Shown piece after piece: positions 15,501 through 24,273 of a stretch of 28,716 nucleotides of DNA. The position numbers and the translations under genes are program-made. Source of the DNA: JAVKSM01 sp039583705 (GTDB lineage Bacteria > Actinomycetota > Actinomycetes > Mycobacteriales > Pseudonocardiaceae); assembly GCA_039583705.1 (NCBI GenBank), contig JAVKSM010000028.1, forward strand, positions 1 through 28,716. The letters run 5' to 3'. Position 1 is the first letter of the stretch. Every line of letters begins with the position of its first letter. Below the pieces are notes generated by a model. It made no database searches. It was given only the letters and a program-made list of their open reading frames with translations, and was not told the DNA's origin.

Positions 15501-16588
15501 CCCGGTCGCCGCTGGTGGAGCTGCCCGGTGCGGTCGCCGCCGAGGCGGACGGAGCCGACGCCGGCGTCGCCGCCCACTACGGCGACCCGCTGGCCGAGCA
15601 GCGCCGGATGGACCGCGCCGCCGGTGTCGTGGACCGCAGCCACCGCTCGGCACTCGCGGTGACCGGCCAGGACCGGCTGTCGTGGCTGCACCTGCTGCTG
15701 TCCCAGCACGTCGCGGAGCTGCCCGACGGCGCGGGCGCGGAGGCCCTGGTGCTGGACGCCCACGGCCGCGTCGAGCACCACGTCGTGCTGTCCCACGTGG
15801 CCGGTTGTGTCTGGCTGGACACCGAGCCGGGGCGGGGCGCGCCGCTGCTGTCGTACCTGGACTCGATGCGGTTCTGGTCCGACGTGGCCCTCCGCGAGGT
15901 CTCCGGGGAGCTGGCGGTGCTCTCCGTCGTCGGGCCGGCCACCCCGGACGTCCTGACCGCGGCCGACGCACCGGTCCCGGACGGCGCATACGCGAGCACG
16001 GCCCTGCCCGGTGGCGGCCTCGTGCGGCGGATGCCGTGGCCCGGTCGGGACGCCGCCGACCTGCTCGTCCCCCGGGAGGCACTGGCGCAGTGGTGGATCC
16101 GGCTGCGCGAGGCCGGCGCCGCGGCCGCGGGGATCGACGCCTTCGAGGCGCTCCGGGTGGCCGCGCTGCGCCCCCGGCTGGGCCGCGACACCGACGAGCG
16201 CACCATCCCCCACGAGGTCGGTTGGATCGGCTCCGCGGTACACCTGACCAAGGGCTGCTACCGCGGCCAGGAGACGATTTCCCGGGTGAGCAACGTCGGG
16301 CGCCCACCGCGTCGCATGCTGCTGCTGCACCTGGCCTCGGCCGACCTGGAGCTGCCGGCCGTCGCCACCGCGGTGCGCGTCGGCGCGCGGGCGGTCGGGC
16401 GGGTCGGCACCGCGGTGCGTCACCACGAGCTCGGCGCGGTCGCGCTGACGCTGCTCAAGTCGTCGGTGAGCCCCGCCGCCGCGCTGGAGGTCGACGGGAT
16501 CGGCCCGGTCGCAGTGGACCCGGACTCGGTGCCCCCGGAGACCGGCGAGCCACCCGGACGCGCGGCGATGCGCCGGCTCAAGGGGTGA
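15497..16588 (+). CDS. ygfZ: Folate-binding Fe-S assembly/repair protein YgfZ (GcvT-like)
   Basis: Tetrahydrofolate-dependent protein that helps assemble or repair certain iron-sulfur clusters. The 363-residue protein has a GcvT-like fold with the YgfZ signature KGCYRGQE (about residues 253-260, cysteine essential in E. coli), preceded by FEALRVAALRPRLG and IPHEVGW. The C-terminal barrel (about 275-355) follows. ATG 15497 overlaps the regulator stop, so the two are an operon. By order it is the counterpart of Rv0811c. All key residues are present. Confidence 0.93.
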   Translation: MTRSPLVELPGAVAAEADGADAGVAAHYGDPLAEQRRMDRAAGVVDRSHRSALAVTGQDRLSWLHLLLSQHVAELPDGAGAEALVLDAHGRVEHHVVLSHVAGCVWLDTEPGRGAPLLSYLDSMRFWSDVALREVSGELAVLSVVGPATPDVLTAADAPVPDGAYASTALPGGGLVRRMPWPGRDAADLLVPREALAQWWIRLREAGAAAAGIDAFEALRVAALRPRLGRDTDERTIPHEVGWIGSAVHLTKGCYRGQETISRVSNVGRPPRRMLLLHLASADLELPAVATAVRVGARAVGRVGTAVRHHELGAVALTLLKSSVSPAAALEVDGIGPVAVDPDSVPPETGEPPGRAAMRRLKG

Positions 16589-16590
16589 GC

Positions 16591-16618
16591 GAGCGGACCG
16601 CCGGGCACGGCGGCGCTC
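16591..16618. terminator. Hairpin between convergent genes
   Basis: GAGCG (16591-16595) and CGCTC (16614-16618) bracket CCGCC (16598-16602) and GGCGG (16609-16613) around a 6-base loop, with a 2-base bulge. It lies between the ygfZ stop and the end of the opposite-strand gene and could serve both. No T-tract. Confidence 0.4.
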
Positions 16619-16623
16619 CCGGG

Positions 16624-17505
16624 TCAGTTGGCGTGTTCGTGGGCGGCCACCACCGACCAGAACCCGCGGAGCTGCCGGTAGCACGTCGCCGCCTGCTCGG
16701 AATCCCCACTCTGGATCGCCTGGACCGCGCCGTGCACGTCGGCTGCCGAGGTGTCGCCGCGCAGCGCGTCGTCATCGAGCAGGTGCACCAGCCCGCCGTA
16801 GTCCAGCTCGACCACTGACGCCTCGTCGAAACGCGCCAGCCAGCGGCCGGTGTCGCGCAGCACCCGAGCTGGCCCCTCGTCGCCGAAGGCCGCGGCCACC
16901 ACCGTGTGCGCCGCCTCCGCCCGCCGCCGGGCGAGGCCGATCGGCGCCCTCCAGTACACCCGCCGCCGGTGCCGGGGCGTCAGCGTCAGCACCCTGGCGG
17001 CGGGCTCGACGAGGGTGAACCACGGCAACGGCACCGTCCAGGTCGCCGACACGACATGGGTGGCTGCTGGCCCCAGCTCGGCGACGACCGCCTCCGCCCG
17101 GGCCCGCACCGCGGACTCCGACAGCCCGCCGGTCGCGCTGCCGCTCAGCGCCGCCCTCCGCACCGCCGCCGGCTCGGTGGTGAGGAACCCCATGAGCGCG
17201 GCGGCCGCCCGCGGCCGGGTGTCCAGCGGGCAGACCAGGGTGTCATCGCCCACCTCACCCCCGTCGGCCACGAGGACGTCCAGCGGCGCGTTCGGCAGCG
17301 GCGTGCCGTCAGCACGTTCCCCGGGCAGCAGCCGGGTCGGCACGGCGAGCTGGGAGCGCAGGCACAGCTCCCGGTCCCGTTCACCCGCCCGCTCCGCCGG
17401 CACCGGCCCGCTGGCCAGGGCAGCCCGGACGCGCGTGGCCGCCTCCCCCAGGAACACCCGCAGCGGTTCGTACACGCGGAGATAACAGAGCAAGGGTGCG
17501 GGCAC
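16624..17505 (-). CDS. Conserved actinobacterial protein of unknown function
   Basis: About 293 residues if started at GTG 17505 (VPAPLLCYLRVYEPLRVF); an upstream ATG at 17547 would add 14 residues, and neither has a clear Shine-Dalgarno. Proteins of this type, commonly beginning with PxPYxAYLRVYEPL, sit near purM in many actinobacteria; the function is unknown. Visible features are VLVADGGEVGDDTLVCPLDTRPRAA in the middle, VPLPWFTLVEP and a YWRAPIGLARRRAEAA segment, and a C-terminal helical part ending QLRGFWSVVAAHEHAN. No signal peptide, membrane helix or catalytic motif was recognised. It is divergent from DUF3073. Confidence 0.75.
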   Translation of the reverse strand: MPAPLLCYLRVYEPLRVFLGEAATRVRAALASGPVPAERAGERDRELCLRSQLAVPTRLLPGERADGTPLPNAPLDVLVADGGEVGDDTLVCPLDTRPRAAAALMGFLTTEPAAVRRAALSGSATGGLSESAVRARAEAVVAELGPAATHVVSATWTVPLPWFTLVEPAARVLTLTPRHRRRVYWRAPIGLARRRAEAAHTVVAAAFGDEGPARVLRDTGRWLARFDEASVVELDYGGLVHLLDDDALRGDTSAADVHGAVQAIQSGDSEQAATCYRQLRGFWSVVAAHEHAN

Positions 17506-17548
17506 GACTGGTGATGGTGCCACGCCGCGAAGGCACGTCACATGCATG

Positions 17549-17571
17549 CCGTACCGCTCGCGCGGTACGGT
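17549..17571. promoter_or_regulatory. Palindrome overlapping the DUF3073 promoter
   Basis: CCGTACCG (17549-17556) and CGGTACGG (17563-17570) form a perfect 8-base inverted repeat with a 6-base centre. A -10 match TACGGT (17566-17571) for the plus-strand DUF3073 gene overlaps its right arm. It could be an operator in the divergent region or a hairpin in RNA. Confidence 0.4.
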
Positions 17572-17652
17572 GGAGGGCAGGACGAATATGCCGAGACGAG
17601 CGGGGCCGCCGACTTCCCCGGCCGCCCCGCCCCTGTGTGAGGGGGTCGAGCC

Positions 17653-17835
17653 ATGGGGCGCGGCCGGGCAAAGGCCAAGCAGACGAAGGTGGCCCGAGAG
17701 CTCAAGTACAGCTCCCCCACCACGGACTTCGAAGCGCTGCAGCGCGAGCTGTCCGGCAACTCCACAGACGACGGCTTCCGCGAGCGGTTCGACGAGACGC
17801 CGGCAGAGGACGAGTACGACGAATACCGCCGCTAG
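17653..17835 (+). CDS. DUF3073 small acidic-tailed protein
   Basis: A 60-residue protein with the family's invariant start MGRGRAKAKQTKVARELKY followed by SSPTTDFEALQREL and a strongly acidic end (PAEDEYDEYRR). The family is restricted to actinobacteria and its function is unknown; the basic head and acidic tail suggest nucleic-acid or protein contacts. ATG 17653 has GAGGGGG upstream, and a -10 box near 17566 would give a leader of about 70 bases. It converges with purM with a 3-base gap, the arrangement remembered for Rv0810c and purM. Confidence 0.92.
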   Translation: MGRGRAKAKQTKVARELKYSSPTTDFEALQRELSGNSTDDGFRERFDETPAEDEYDEYRR

Positions 17836-17838
17836 GGA

Positions 17839-18944
<1,106 letters not shown>

Positions 18945-18948
<4 letters not shown>

Positions 18949-20567
18949 GGTCGGCTCAGCGCCCCACCCGCAGCGGCCAGCTCCTCCAGCAGGTGCTTGC
19001 CCGCCTTCGCGGCCTCCGGCAGCGGGATCGGGTAGTGGCCGTCGAAGCAGGCGGCGCACAGCCGGGTACGGGCCTGCTCAGAGGCGGCGACCAGCCCGTC
19101 CAGCGACAGGTACCCCAGCGAGTCGGCTCCGATCGAGCGGCACACGCCCTCGACGTCCACGTCCTCCGCGCCCACCATGTCCACCGCGTCCACCGCGTCC
19201 ACCGCGTCATCGACGCCGCGGCCCGCGGCGATGAGCTCGGTCCGGGAGGCGAAGTCGATGCCGTAGAAGCACGGCCAGCGGACCGGCGGCGACGCGATCC
19301 GGACGTGGACCTCCACGGCGCCGGCCTCGCGCAGCATCCGGACGATCGCCCGCTGCGTGTTGCCACGCACGATGGAGTCGTCGACCACGACCAGCCGCTG
19401 GCCGCGGATCACTTCGCGCAGTGGGTTGAGCTTGAGCCGGATGCCGAGCTGGCGGATGGTCTGGGAGGGCTGGATGAACGTCCGTCCGACGTAGGAGTTC
19501 TTCACCAGGCCCTGGCCGTAGGGGAGCCCGGAGGCCTGGGCGTAGCCGATCGCGGCCGGAGTCCCCGACTCGGGGACGGGGATGACGAGGTCGGCCCGCG
19601 CCGGGTGCTCCCCGGCCAGCCGCCGCCCGATCTCGACCCGGACGGCGTGCACCGAGCGGCCGGAGATCGTCGTGTCCGGCCGCGCGAGGTAGACGTACTC
19701 GAACAGGCAGCCCTTGGGTTCCGGCGCCGCGAAACGCGCGCTGCGCAGGCCGTCGGCGTCGATGGCCAGCAGCTCGCCCGGCTCGACCTCCCGGACCAAC
19801 GAGGCGCCGACGATGTCCAGCGCGGCGGTCTCGCTGGCGACGACCCAGCCCCGCTCCAACCGGCCGAGCACCAGCGGCCGTACCCCGTGGCGGTCGCGGG
19901 CGGCGTAGAGCGTGTGCTCGTCGGCGAACACCAGGCTGAACGCCCCGACCAGCTCGGGCAGCAGCGCCACCGCGGCCTCCTCGACCCCGAGGGCGGTGAC
20001 CCCGAGGTCGATGCACGCGTCGGCGAGCAGCCCGCAGATGATGTCGGAGTCCGTCGTGGCCGGCACTGATCGCCGAGCTGCGCGGCAGCGGCCGCGCAGC
20101 TCGGCGACGTTGACGAGGTTTCCGTTGTGGCCCAGCACCAGCCCGCGGCCGGTCGGTGTCGTGCGGAACGTCGGCTGGGCGTTCTCCCAGGTCGTCGCGC
20201 CCGTGGTCGAGTAGCGGACGTGGCCGACGGCGAGATGGCCCGGCATACAGGACAGCGTCTGCTCGTCGAAGACCTGGCTGACCAGCCCCAGATCCTTGAA
20301 CACCACGACCTGCCGGCCGTCGCTCACCGCGATCCCGGCTGCCTCCTGCCCCCGGTGTTGCAGCGCGAAGAGGCCGAAGTAGGTCAGCTTGGCGACCTCC
20401 TCACCGGGCGCCCACACCCCGAACACGCCACACTCCTCCCGGGGCTCGCGGTCAGGCTGCGCGGGATCGAGCCGCTCGGTGGGAGGGCTGATGTCGGTAG
20501 CGGTGTCCTGGCGCTGGTCGTCCCCGGCTGCGACCACCCTGGGCTCCCGTCGATGACGTCGGATCAC
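18945..20567 (-). CDS. purF: Amidophosphoribosyltransferase PurF
   Basis: First committed step of purine synthesis: PRPP plus glutamine to phosphoribosylamine. The 540-residue reading (GTG 20567) has a propeptide of 45 residues ending before the catalytic cysteine in REECGVFGVW (residue 46). The glutaminase domain shows GHVRYSTTGATTWENAQP and GHNGNLVN; the transferase domain has VPESGTPAAIGYAQ, GRTFIQPSQTIRQLGIRLKL and the PRPP loop VVVDDSIVRGNT. C-terminal cysteines (ARTRLCAACFDG) suit the Fe-S-containing class. A -10 box TACACT (20571-20576) sits only 3 bases before GTG 20567, so GTG 20537 (GGGAG ahead) may be the true start. A short AVD repeat insert lies near 19179-19205. Confidence 0.96.
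19179..19205 (-). repeat. 9-bp tandem repeat inside purF, three copies
   Basis: GTCCACCGC (plus strand) is repeated three times head to tail, encoding the DAVDAVDAVD stretch in PurF after the GIDFASRTELIAAG segment. Confidence 0.9.
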
Positions 20568-20570
20568 CTC

Positions 20571-20594
20571 AGTGTAGGGGCCAGCGCGGGCCCC
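20571..20594 (-). promoter_or_regulatory. purF promoter box and adjoining hairpin
   Basis: On the minus strand TACACT (20571-20576) is a -10 candidate for purF. Directly upstream, GGGGCC (20577-20582) and GGCCCC (20589-20594) are inverted repeats with a 6-base loop that could end transcription arriving from the PAS-GGDEF-EAL gene. Confidence 0.35.
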
Positions 20595-20600
20595 GCGTCG

Positions 20601-20681
20601 GTCTGATCGTCGGCTCAGCCGACCGTGGTCTGATCGTCGGCTCAGCCGACCGTGGTCTGATCGTCGGCTCAGCCGACCGTG
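20601..20681 (-). repeat. 27-bp tandem repeat, three exact copies, carrying a stop codon
   Basis: Copies at 20601-20627, 20628-20654 and 20655-20681 are identical. Each contains the inverted repeat GTCGGCT-C-AGCCGAC. The rightmost copy includes the last codons and TGA (20669-20671) of the PAS-GGDEF-EAL gene; the other two lie in its 3' untranslated region. In RNA they would form three stem-loops in a row before purF. Confidence 0.92.
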
Positions 20682-22873
20682 CCCAGCGGGACGGCGGCCC
20701 GCAGCATGGCTTCGATGCGCTCGGGCGCGCTCGCCGGGGCGAAGAACCAGCCCTGGCCGGCGTCGCAGCGCAGCGCACGCAGCCGCTCCACCTGGGCCGC
20801 GGTCTCGATGCCCTCGGCGGTGACGGTGAGGTCCAGCGCGTGTGCCAGTGTCACCAGCGTCGCCACGATCCGCTCGTCGGTCGTGTCGGTCTCCTCGGAG
20901 CGCCGCAGGCCGTCGGCGAAGGACCCGTCGAGCTTGAGCCCGGTCACCGGCAGCCGCCGCAGGTAGGACAGGTTGGAGTAGCCCGTGCCGAAATCGTCGA
21001 TGGCGATGCGCACCCCCATGTCGTGCAACTCGGTCAATGCCGCGCGCGGGCCGGCCTCATCGCCCATGACGGCCCGCTCGGTGAGCTCGAGCTGCAAGCT
21101 GGACGGGTCCAGCCCGGTCCCGGCCAGGATCGCCGTGACGTCGGCCACCAGGCCCTTCTCGTAGAGCTGCCGCGGTGCCAGGTTGACGCTGACGAACGGG
21201 GCGTCGGTGCCGAATGCGTCCCGCCAACGGCGGGCCTGCTCGCAGGACCGGGCGAGCACCCAGCGTCCCAGCGGGACGATCACGCCGGTCTCCTCCGCCA
21301 GCCCGATGAACCGGTCCGGCCCGAGCAGCCCGAACGTCGGGTGGCGCCAGCGCACCAGCGCCTCCACCCCCCGCAGCGCTCCGTCGGTCAGCGCGACCAG
21401 TGGTTGGTACTCGACGACGAACTCGTCGCGGTCGACCGCTCCCGGCATCGCCGCCGACAGCGTGAGGCGGTCCATCTCCCGGGCATTGCGGCTGGGGTCG
21501 AAGACGGCGTAGCGGTTCCTGCCGTCGGCCTTCGCCCAGTACAGCGTCATGTCGGCGGCCTGCATGAGCTCGGCGGCGCTGGCCTCGGTGACCGGCCGCT
21601 CGACGATGCCGATGCTCGCGGTGACCGTCAGCTCGTGGTCGCCGACCCGCACCGGTGGCCTGAGCACGCCCTGGATGTCCTCGGCCAGCCCCACCACCTC
21701 GTCGGGTCCGGAGGAGCCCTCGACGAGGATGACGAACTCGTCCCCGCCCATCCGGGCGACGAGCTGCCGCGGCCCACAGCAGCGGGCCAGCCGGGCCGCC
21801 ACCGCTACCAGCAGCTCGTCGCCCATGTCGTGCCCGAGCCTGTCGTTGACGTCCTTGAAGCCGTCGAGGTCGAGGAAGCACAGCCCGATCCGGTGGTACG
21901 GCCCCGCCTCGCCGAACACGCGCGCCAGGTGGTCGGCGAACAGCGCCCGGTTCGGCAGCCGGGTCAGCGGGTCGTGGAAGCTCTGGTGCTCCACCCTGGC
22001 CTGCAACCGCTTCTGCTCGGTGACGTCCTCCATGAGGGCCACCTGAAACGACGGGGTGCCGTCCGCGTCGCGCACCAGGGAGGAGGTCAGGTGGGTCCAG
22101 ATCAGCTCACCGTCGGCGCGGAAGAAACGCTTCTCGGTGTGGTAGTGGTCCAGCTCGCCGCTCATCACCTGCTCGTAGGCCAGCCAGATGCTGGCCGCGT
22201 CCTCGGGGTGCACGAACTCTCTGACGTTCCGTCGCCGGAACTCCTCGGCGCTGTAGCGGAACATCCGCATGAGTGCCGGGTTGACCTCGAGGATGTTGCC
22301 GCGCAGGTCGGAGATCGCGATGCCGATCGCGGCCTCGGTGAACACCGCCCGGAACCGGGCCTCGCTGACGATCCGCTCGCGTTCGACATCGCGCCTGGCC
22401 GCGAGCATCGCGTTGCGGATCGCCTCCTGCTCGTCCAGGGTGCGCTCCTTGAGCGCCCCCGCGTAGCCGCCGGCCAGCGCTCCGGTGAGCCGGGTGACCC
22501 GGGTAGCCGCGTCAGGCAGCCAGCCGTCCAGCATCTGCGGGAGCCGCTCGCCGAGCAGGACGACCGTCCGGCTGAGCGTTTCGGTCCCGGTGAAGTGGGC
22601 GGCGACGAGGTCGCTTCCGACGGCTCGCGCCGGCTCCGGGTCGAACTCGGGGGCGAGCAGCGACTCGACGAGGCGGTGGGTCAGCCCGAGCAGGTGGGCG
22701 ACCAGCTCGTCGGTGCCGAGCGGCACGTAGCTGGTGCCCGTGACGGCGTCGGCCCAGCGGTGGGCGAAGTCCTGCCGGCACGCAGCCCACATCGACCCGG
22801 CCTCGCTCTCCGCGCTCTCGCGGGGACCGGGAGAAAGCTGCGGCAACCGGTGGCGGGACTCGGCAGGAGACAC
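20669..22873 (-). CDS. PAS-GGDEF-EAL cyclic di-GMP enzyme
   Basis: Predicted to both make and break cyclic di-GMP. From GTG 22873 it has 734 residues: a helical N-terminal region (about 20-165), a PAS/PAC domain (about 170-295, RFRAVFTEAAIGIAISDLRG and EYxxV-type VHPEDAASIW), a GGDEF domain (about 295-455) with DPLTRLPNR and an intact MGGDEF, and an EAL domain (about 475-720) with VEALVRW, VSVNLAPRQLY, ELTERAVM, AIDDFGTGYSNL, LKLDGSF and TAEGIET. Catalytic residues of both halves look intact; the RxxD inhibitory site is missing. ATG 22921 would overlap the -10 box, so GTG 22873 is preferred. No membrane helix, so it is cytoplasmic and the PAS ligand is unknown. Confidence 0.93.
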   Translation of the reverse strand: MSPAESRHRLPQLSPGPRESAESEAGSMWAACRQDFAHRWADAVTGTSYVPLGTDELVAHLLGLTHRLVESLLAPEFDPEPARAVGSDLVAAHFTGTETLSRTVVLLGERLPQMLDGWLPDAATRVTRLTGALAGGYAGALKERTLDEQEAIRNAMLAARRDVERERIVSEARFRAVFTEAAIGIAISDLRGNILEVNPALMRMFRYSAEEFRRRNVREFVHPEDAASIWLAYEQVMSGELDHYHTEKRFFRADGELIWTHLTSSLVRDADGTPSFQVALMEDVTEQKRLQARVEHQSFHDPLTRLPNRALFADHLARVFGEAGPYHRIGLCFLDLDGFKDVNDRLGHDMGDELLVAVAARLARCCGPRQLVARMGGDEFVILVEGSSGPDEVVGLAEDIQGVLRPPVRVGDHELTVTASIGIVERPVTEASAAELMQAADMTLYWAKADGRNRYAVFDPSRNAREMDRLTLSAAMPGAVDRDEFVVEYQPLVALTDGALRGVEALVRWRHPTFGLLGPDRFIGLAEETGVIVPLGRWVLARSCEQARRWRDAFGTDAPFVSVNLAPRQLYEKGLVADVTAILAGTGLDPSSLQLELTERAVMGDEAGPRAALTELHDMGVRIAIDDFGTGYSNLSYLRRLPVTGLKLDGSFADGLRRSEETDTTDERIVATLVTLAHALDLTVTAEGIETAAQVERLRALRCDAGQGWFFAPASAPERIEAMLRAAVPLGTVG

Positions 22874-22916
22874 TCGATTCCCGCCCCTTCCCCGGTTGTA
22901 GCTTGCGGTCGCCGAC

Positions 22917-22945
22917 AGCATACGGTCCTCACACTGTCGGCGTAA
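22917..22945 (-). promoter_or_regulatory. Promoter of the PAS-GGDEF-EAL gene
   Basis: On the minus strand TTACGC (22940-22945) and TATGCT (22917-22922) are separated by 17 bases, giving a leader of about 35-40 bases before GTG 22873. The -10 box is good and the -35 weak. Confidence 0.4.
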
Positions 22946-22955
22946 CTGACCCGCT

Positions 22956-23342
22956 TCAGTGGAGCCTGTGGTCTACAGGCAGCCACCATCGGAGCTCCGC
23001 TGCCCGGATTCCCGAGACCGCGAGCCGGCCGCTGCGCAGCGCGCCGTCCCAGCTCAGGCGGCCGGTCGCGATCGCAAGCCAGGTGTGCGGGTCGGTCTCC
23101 ACGACGTTCGGGGGGGTCCCCCGAACGTGTCGCGGCCCCGTGACACACTGCACAGCGGCGAACGGTGGCACCCGCAGCTCGACGGCGGACCCTCGGGCTT
23201 GCGCCGCGAGCGCCCGGGTGCTCACCCGGACCGCGCGGGCCAGCGTGCTCCGCTCCGGTTGCTCGCCCCTGCCGTCCAGCCAGTCGCCGACGGCGGCCAG
23301 CGCCTCGACGAGTTCGGCCCGGTCCGGGCGGCGGGTCGCCAC
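22956..23342 (-). CDS. Sterol-carrier (SCP2-like) family protein
   Basis: A 128-residue cytoplasmic protein of the actinobacterial sterol carrier family, presumed to bind a lipid-like ligand; the substrate is unknown. The N-terminal part (about 1-45) is helical (RAELVEALAAVGDWLDG), followed by the signature ELRVPPFAAVQCVTGPRHVRG, TPPNVVETDPHTWLAIATGRLSW and a terminal GIRAAELRWWLPV. GTG 23342 is chosen because VATRRPDRAELVEAL is where family similarity begins; GAGGGT just ahead is a possible Shine-Dalgarno. It lies about 28 bases after the methyltransferase stop, probably in one operon. It corresponds by order to Rv0807. Confidence 0.85.
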   Translation of the reverse strand: MATRRPDRAELVEALAAVGDWLDGRGEQPERSTLARAVRVSTRALAAQARGSAVELRVPPFAAVQCVTGPRHVRGTPPNVVETDPHTWLAIATGRLSWDGALRSGRLAVSGIRAAELRWWLPVDHRLH

Positions 23343-23345
23343 ACC

Positions 23346-23393
23346 CTCACCGTAGGGACGCCGGGAGCGCTCACCGTAGGGACCCCGGGTGCC
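23346..23393 (-). repeat. 24-bp imperfect tandem duplication at a gene junction
   Basis: CTCACCGTAGGGAC occurs at 23346-23359 and 23370-23383, inside two 24-base units that differ at a few bases. The right unit contains the methyltransferase stop codon (23371-23373). Confidence 0.85.
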
Positions 23394-24198
23394 GGAGCCG
23401 GCCGACCCCCGCGAAACCCGGGAACCGCCTCGCTTCCTCCCCCACGCGATCGCCGCGCTCCGGGCGCCACAGCGGCAACTGCACGATCCCCGGATCGACC
23501 GGCTCGAATCCCTCGAAGAACGCCGTGATCTCCTCCCGGGTCCGGTAGAGGAACGGGGTGCCTGCCCGGACGTACACCTCGATCGCCTCGGCGATCTCTG
23601 GACGGTTCGAGTCGCCATAGCTGCCGTGCGAGATGACCAGCCGGCTGCCCGGGGCGAGCGCGGCCCGGAACCGGCCGATGACCTCGGCCGGAGCGCAGGC
23701 GTCGGGGACGAAGTGCAGCACCGCGACCATGAGCAGCGCCACTGGCCGGGTGAGGTCGAGGAGCCGTCGCAGCTCCGGGTGGCCGAGCACCGAGTCCGGG
23801 TCGCGCAGGTCGGCCTGGATGGCCGTCGCCCGGATGTTGCCGGTGAGGATCGCCCGGCTGTGCGCGATCGCGACCGGGTCGGCGTCCACGTAGACGACCC
23901 GGACAGCCGGGTTGCGCTGCTGGGCGACCTCGTGGACGTTGCCGACCGTGGGGATGCCCGAGCCCAGGTCGAGGAACTGGTCGATGCCGGCGGCCACGCA
24001 GTGGCGCACCGCCCGGCGCAGGAACGCCCGGTTGACCTGCATGAGCTCGGGCAGGTCAGGCATGTGCTTGCGGGTCTTCTCGGCCACCTCCCGGTCGATC
24101 CGGAAGTTGTGCGAGCCGCCGAGGAAGTAGTCGTACATGCGGGACGCGCTCGCCCGCTCCGTGTCGATCTCGGGTGGCGCCCACCTCGGAGGGGCCAC
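23371..24198 (-). CDS. SAM-dependent methyltransferase (DUF574 / PF04672)
   Basis: A 275-residue protein of the actinobacterial S-adenosylmethionine methyltransferase family once called DUF574; the substrates are generally unknown. Family motifs in order: ASASRMYDYFLGGSHNFRID (about 17-36), NRAFLRRAVRHCVAAGIDQFLDLGSG with SAM motif I (LDLGSGIPT), VVYVDADPVAIAHSRAIL (motif II acidic residue), ATAIQADLRDPDSV, and LLMVAVLHFVPD. GTG 24198 has GGAGGTGA six bases ahead, a strong site. No membrane or signal segment. Such genes often occur in many copies per genome, some beside regulatory loci. Confidence 0.92.
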   Translation of the reverse strand: MAPPRWAPPEIDTERASASRMYDYFLGGSHNFRIDREVAEKTRKHMPDLPELMQVNRAFLRRAVRHCVAAGIDQFLDLGSGIPTVGNVHEVAQQRNPAVRVVYVDADPVAIAHSRAILTGNIRATAIQADLRDPDSVLGHPELRRLLDLTRPVALLMVAVLHFVPDACAPAEVIGRFRAALAPGSRLVISHGSYGDSNRPEIAEAIEVYVRAGTPFLYRTREEITAFFEGFEPVDPGIVQLPLWRPERGDRVGEEARRFPGFAGVGRLRHPGSLR

Positions 24199-24216
24199 GG
24201 CTCACCTCCTGGCCGG

Positions 24217-24268
24217 CCGGACACCGTTCTCATCGGTCCGGGCCCGGCCGGTGTTAGCCGGTGTCCCC
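24217..24268 (-). terminator. Inverted repeat after purL
   Basis: GGACACCG (24219-24226) and CGGTGTCC (24259-24266) are perfect 8-base complements separated by 32 bases that hold further CCGG-rich pairings. It follows the purL stop and precedes the methyltransferase Shine-Dalgarno. No T-tract. Confidence 0.35.
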
Positions 24269-24273
24269 TCGGG

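Noticed and set aside
14394..16307. 637-codon minus-strand frame
   Set aside because: Antisense to the nitrobindin-like, Fur-family and ygfZ genes; composition is Arg/Pro-rich noise.
17836..17838. Terminator between DUF3073 and purM
   Set aside because: The convergent genes are only 3 bases apart and no hairpin is visible at the junction.
20840..22945. 701-codon plus frame opposite the PAS-GGDEF-EAL gene
   Set aside because: Shadow frame with no motif, opposite intact GGDEF and EAL domains.
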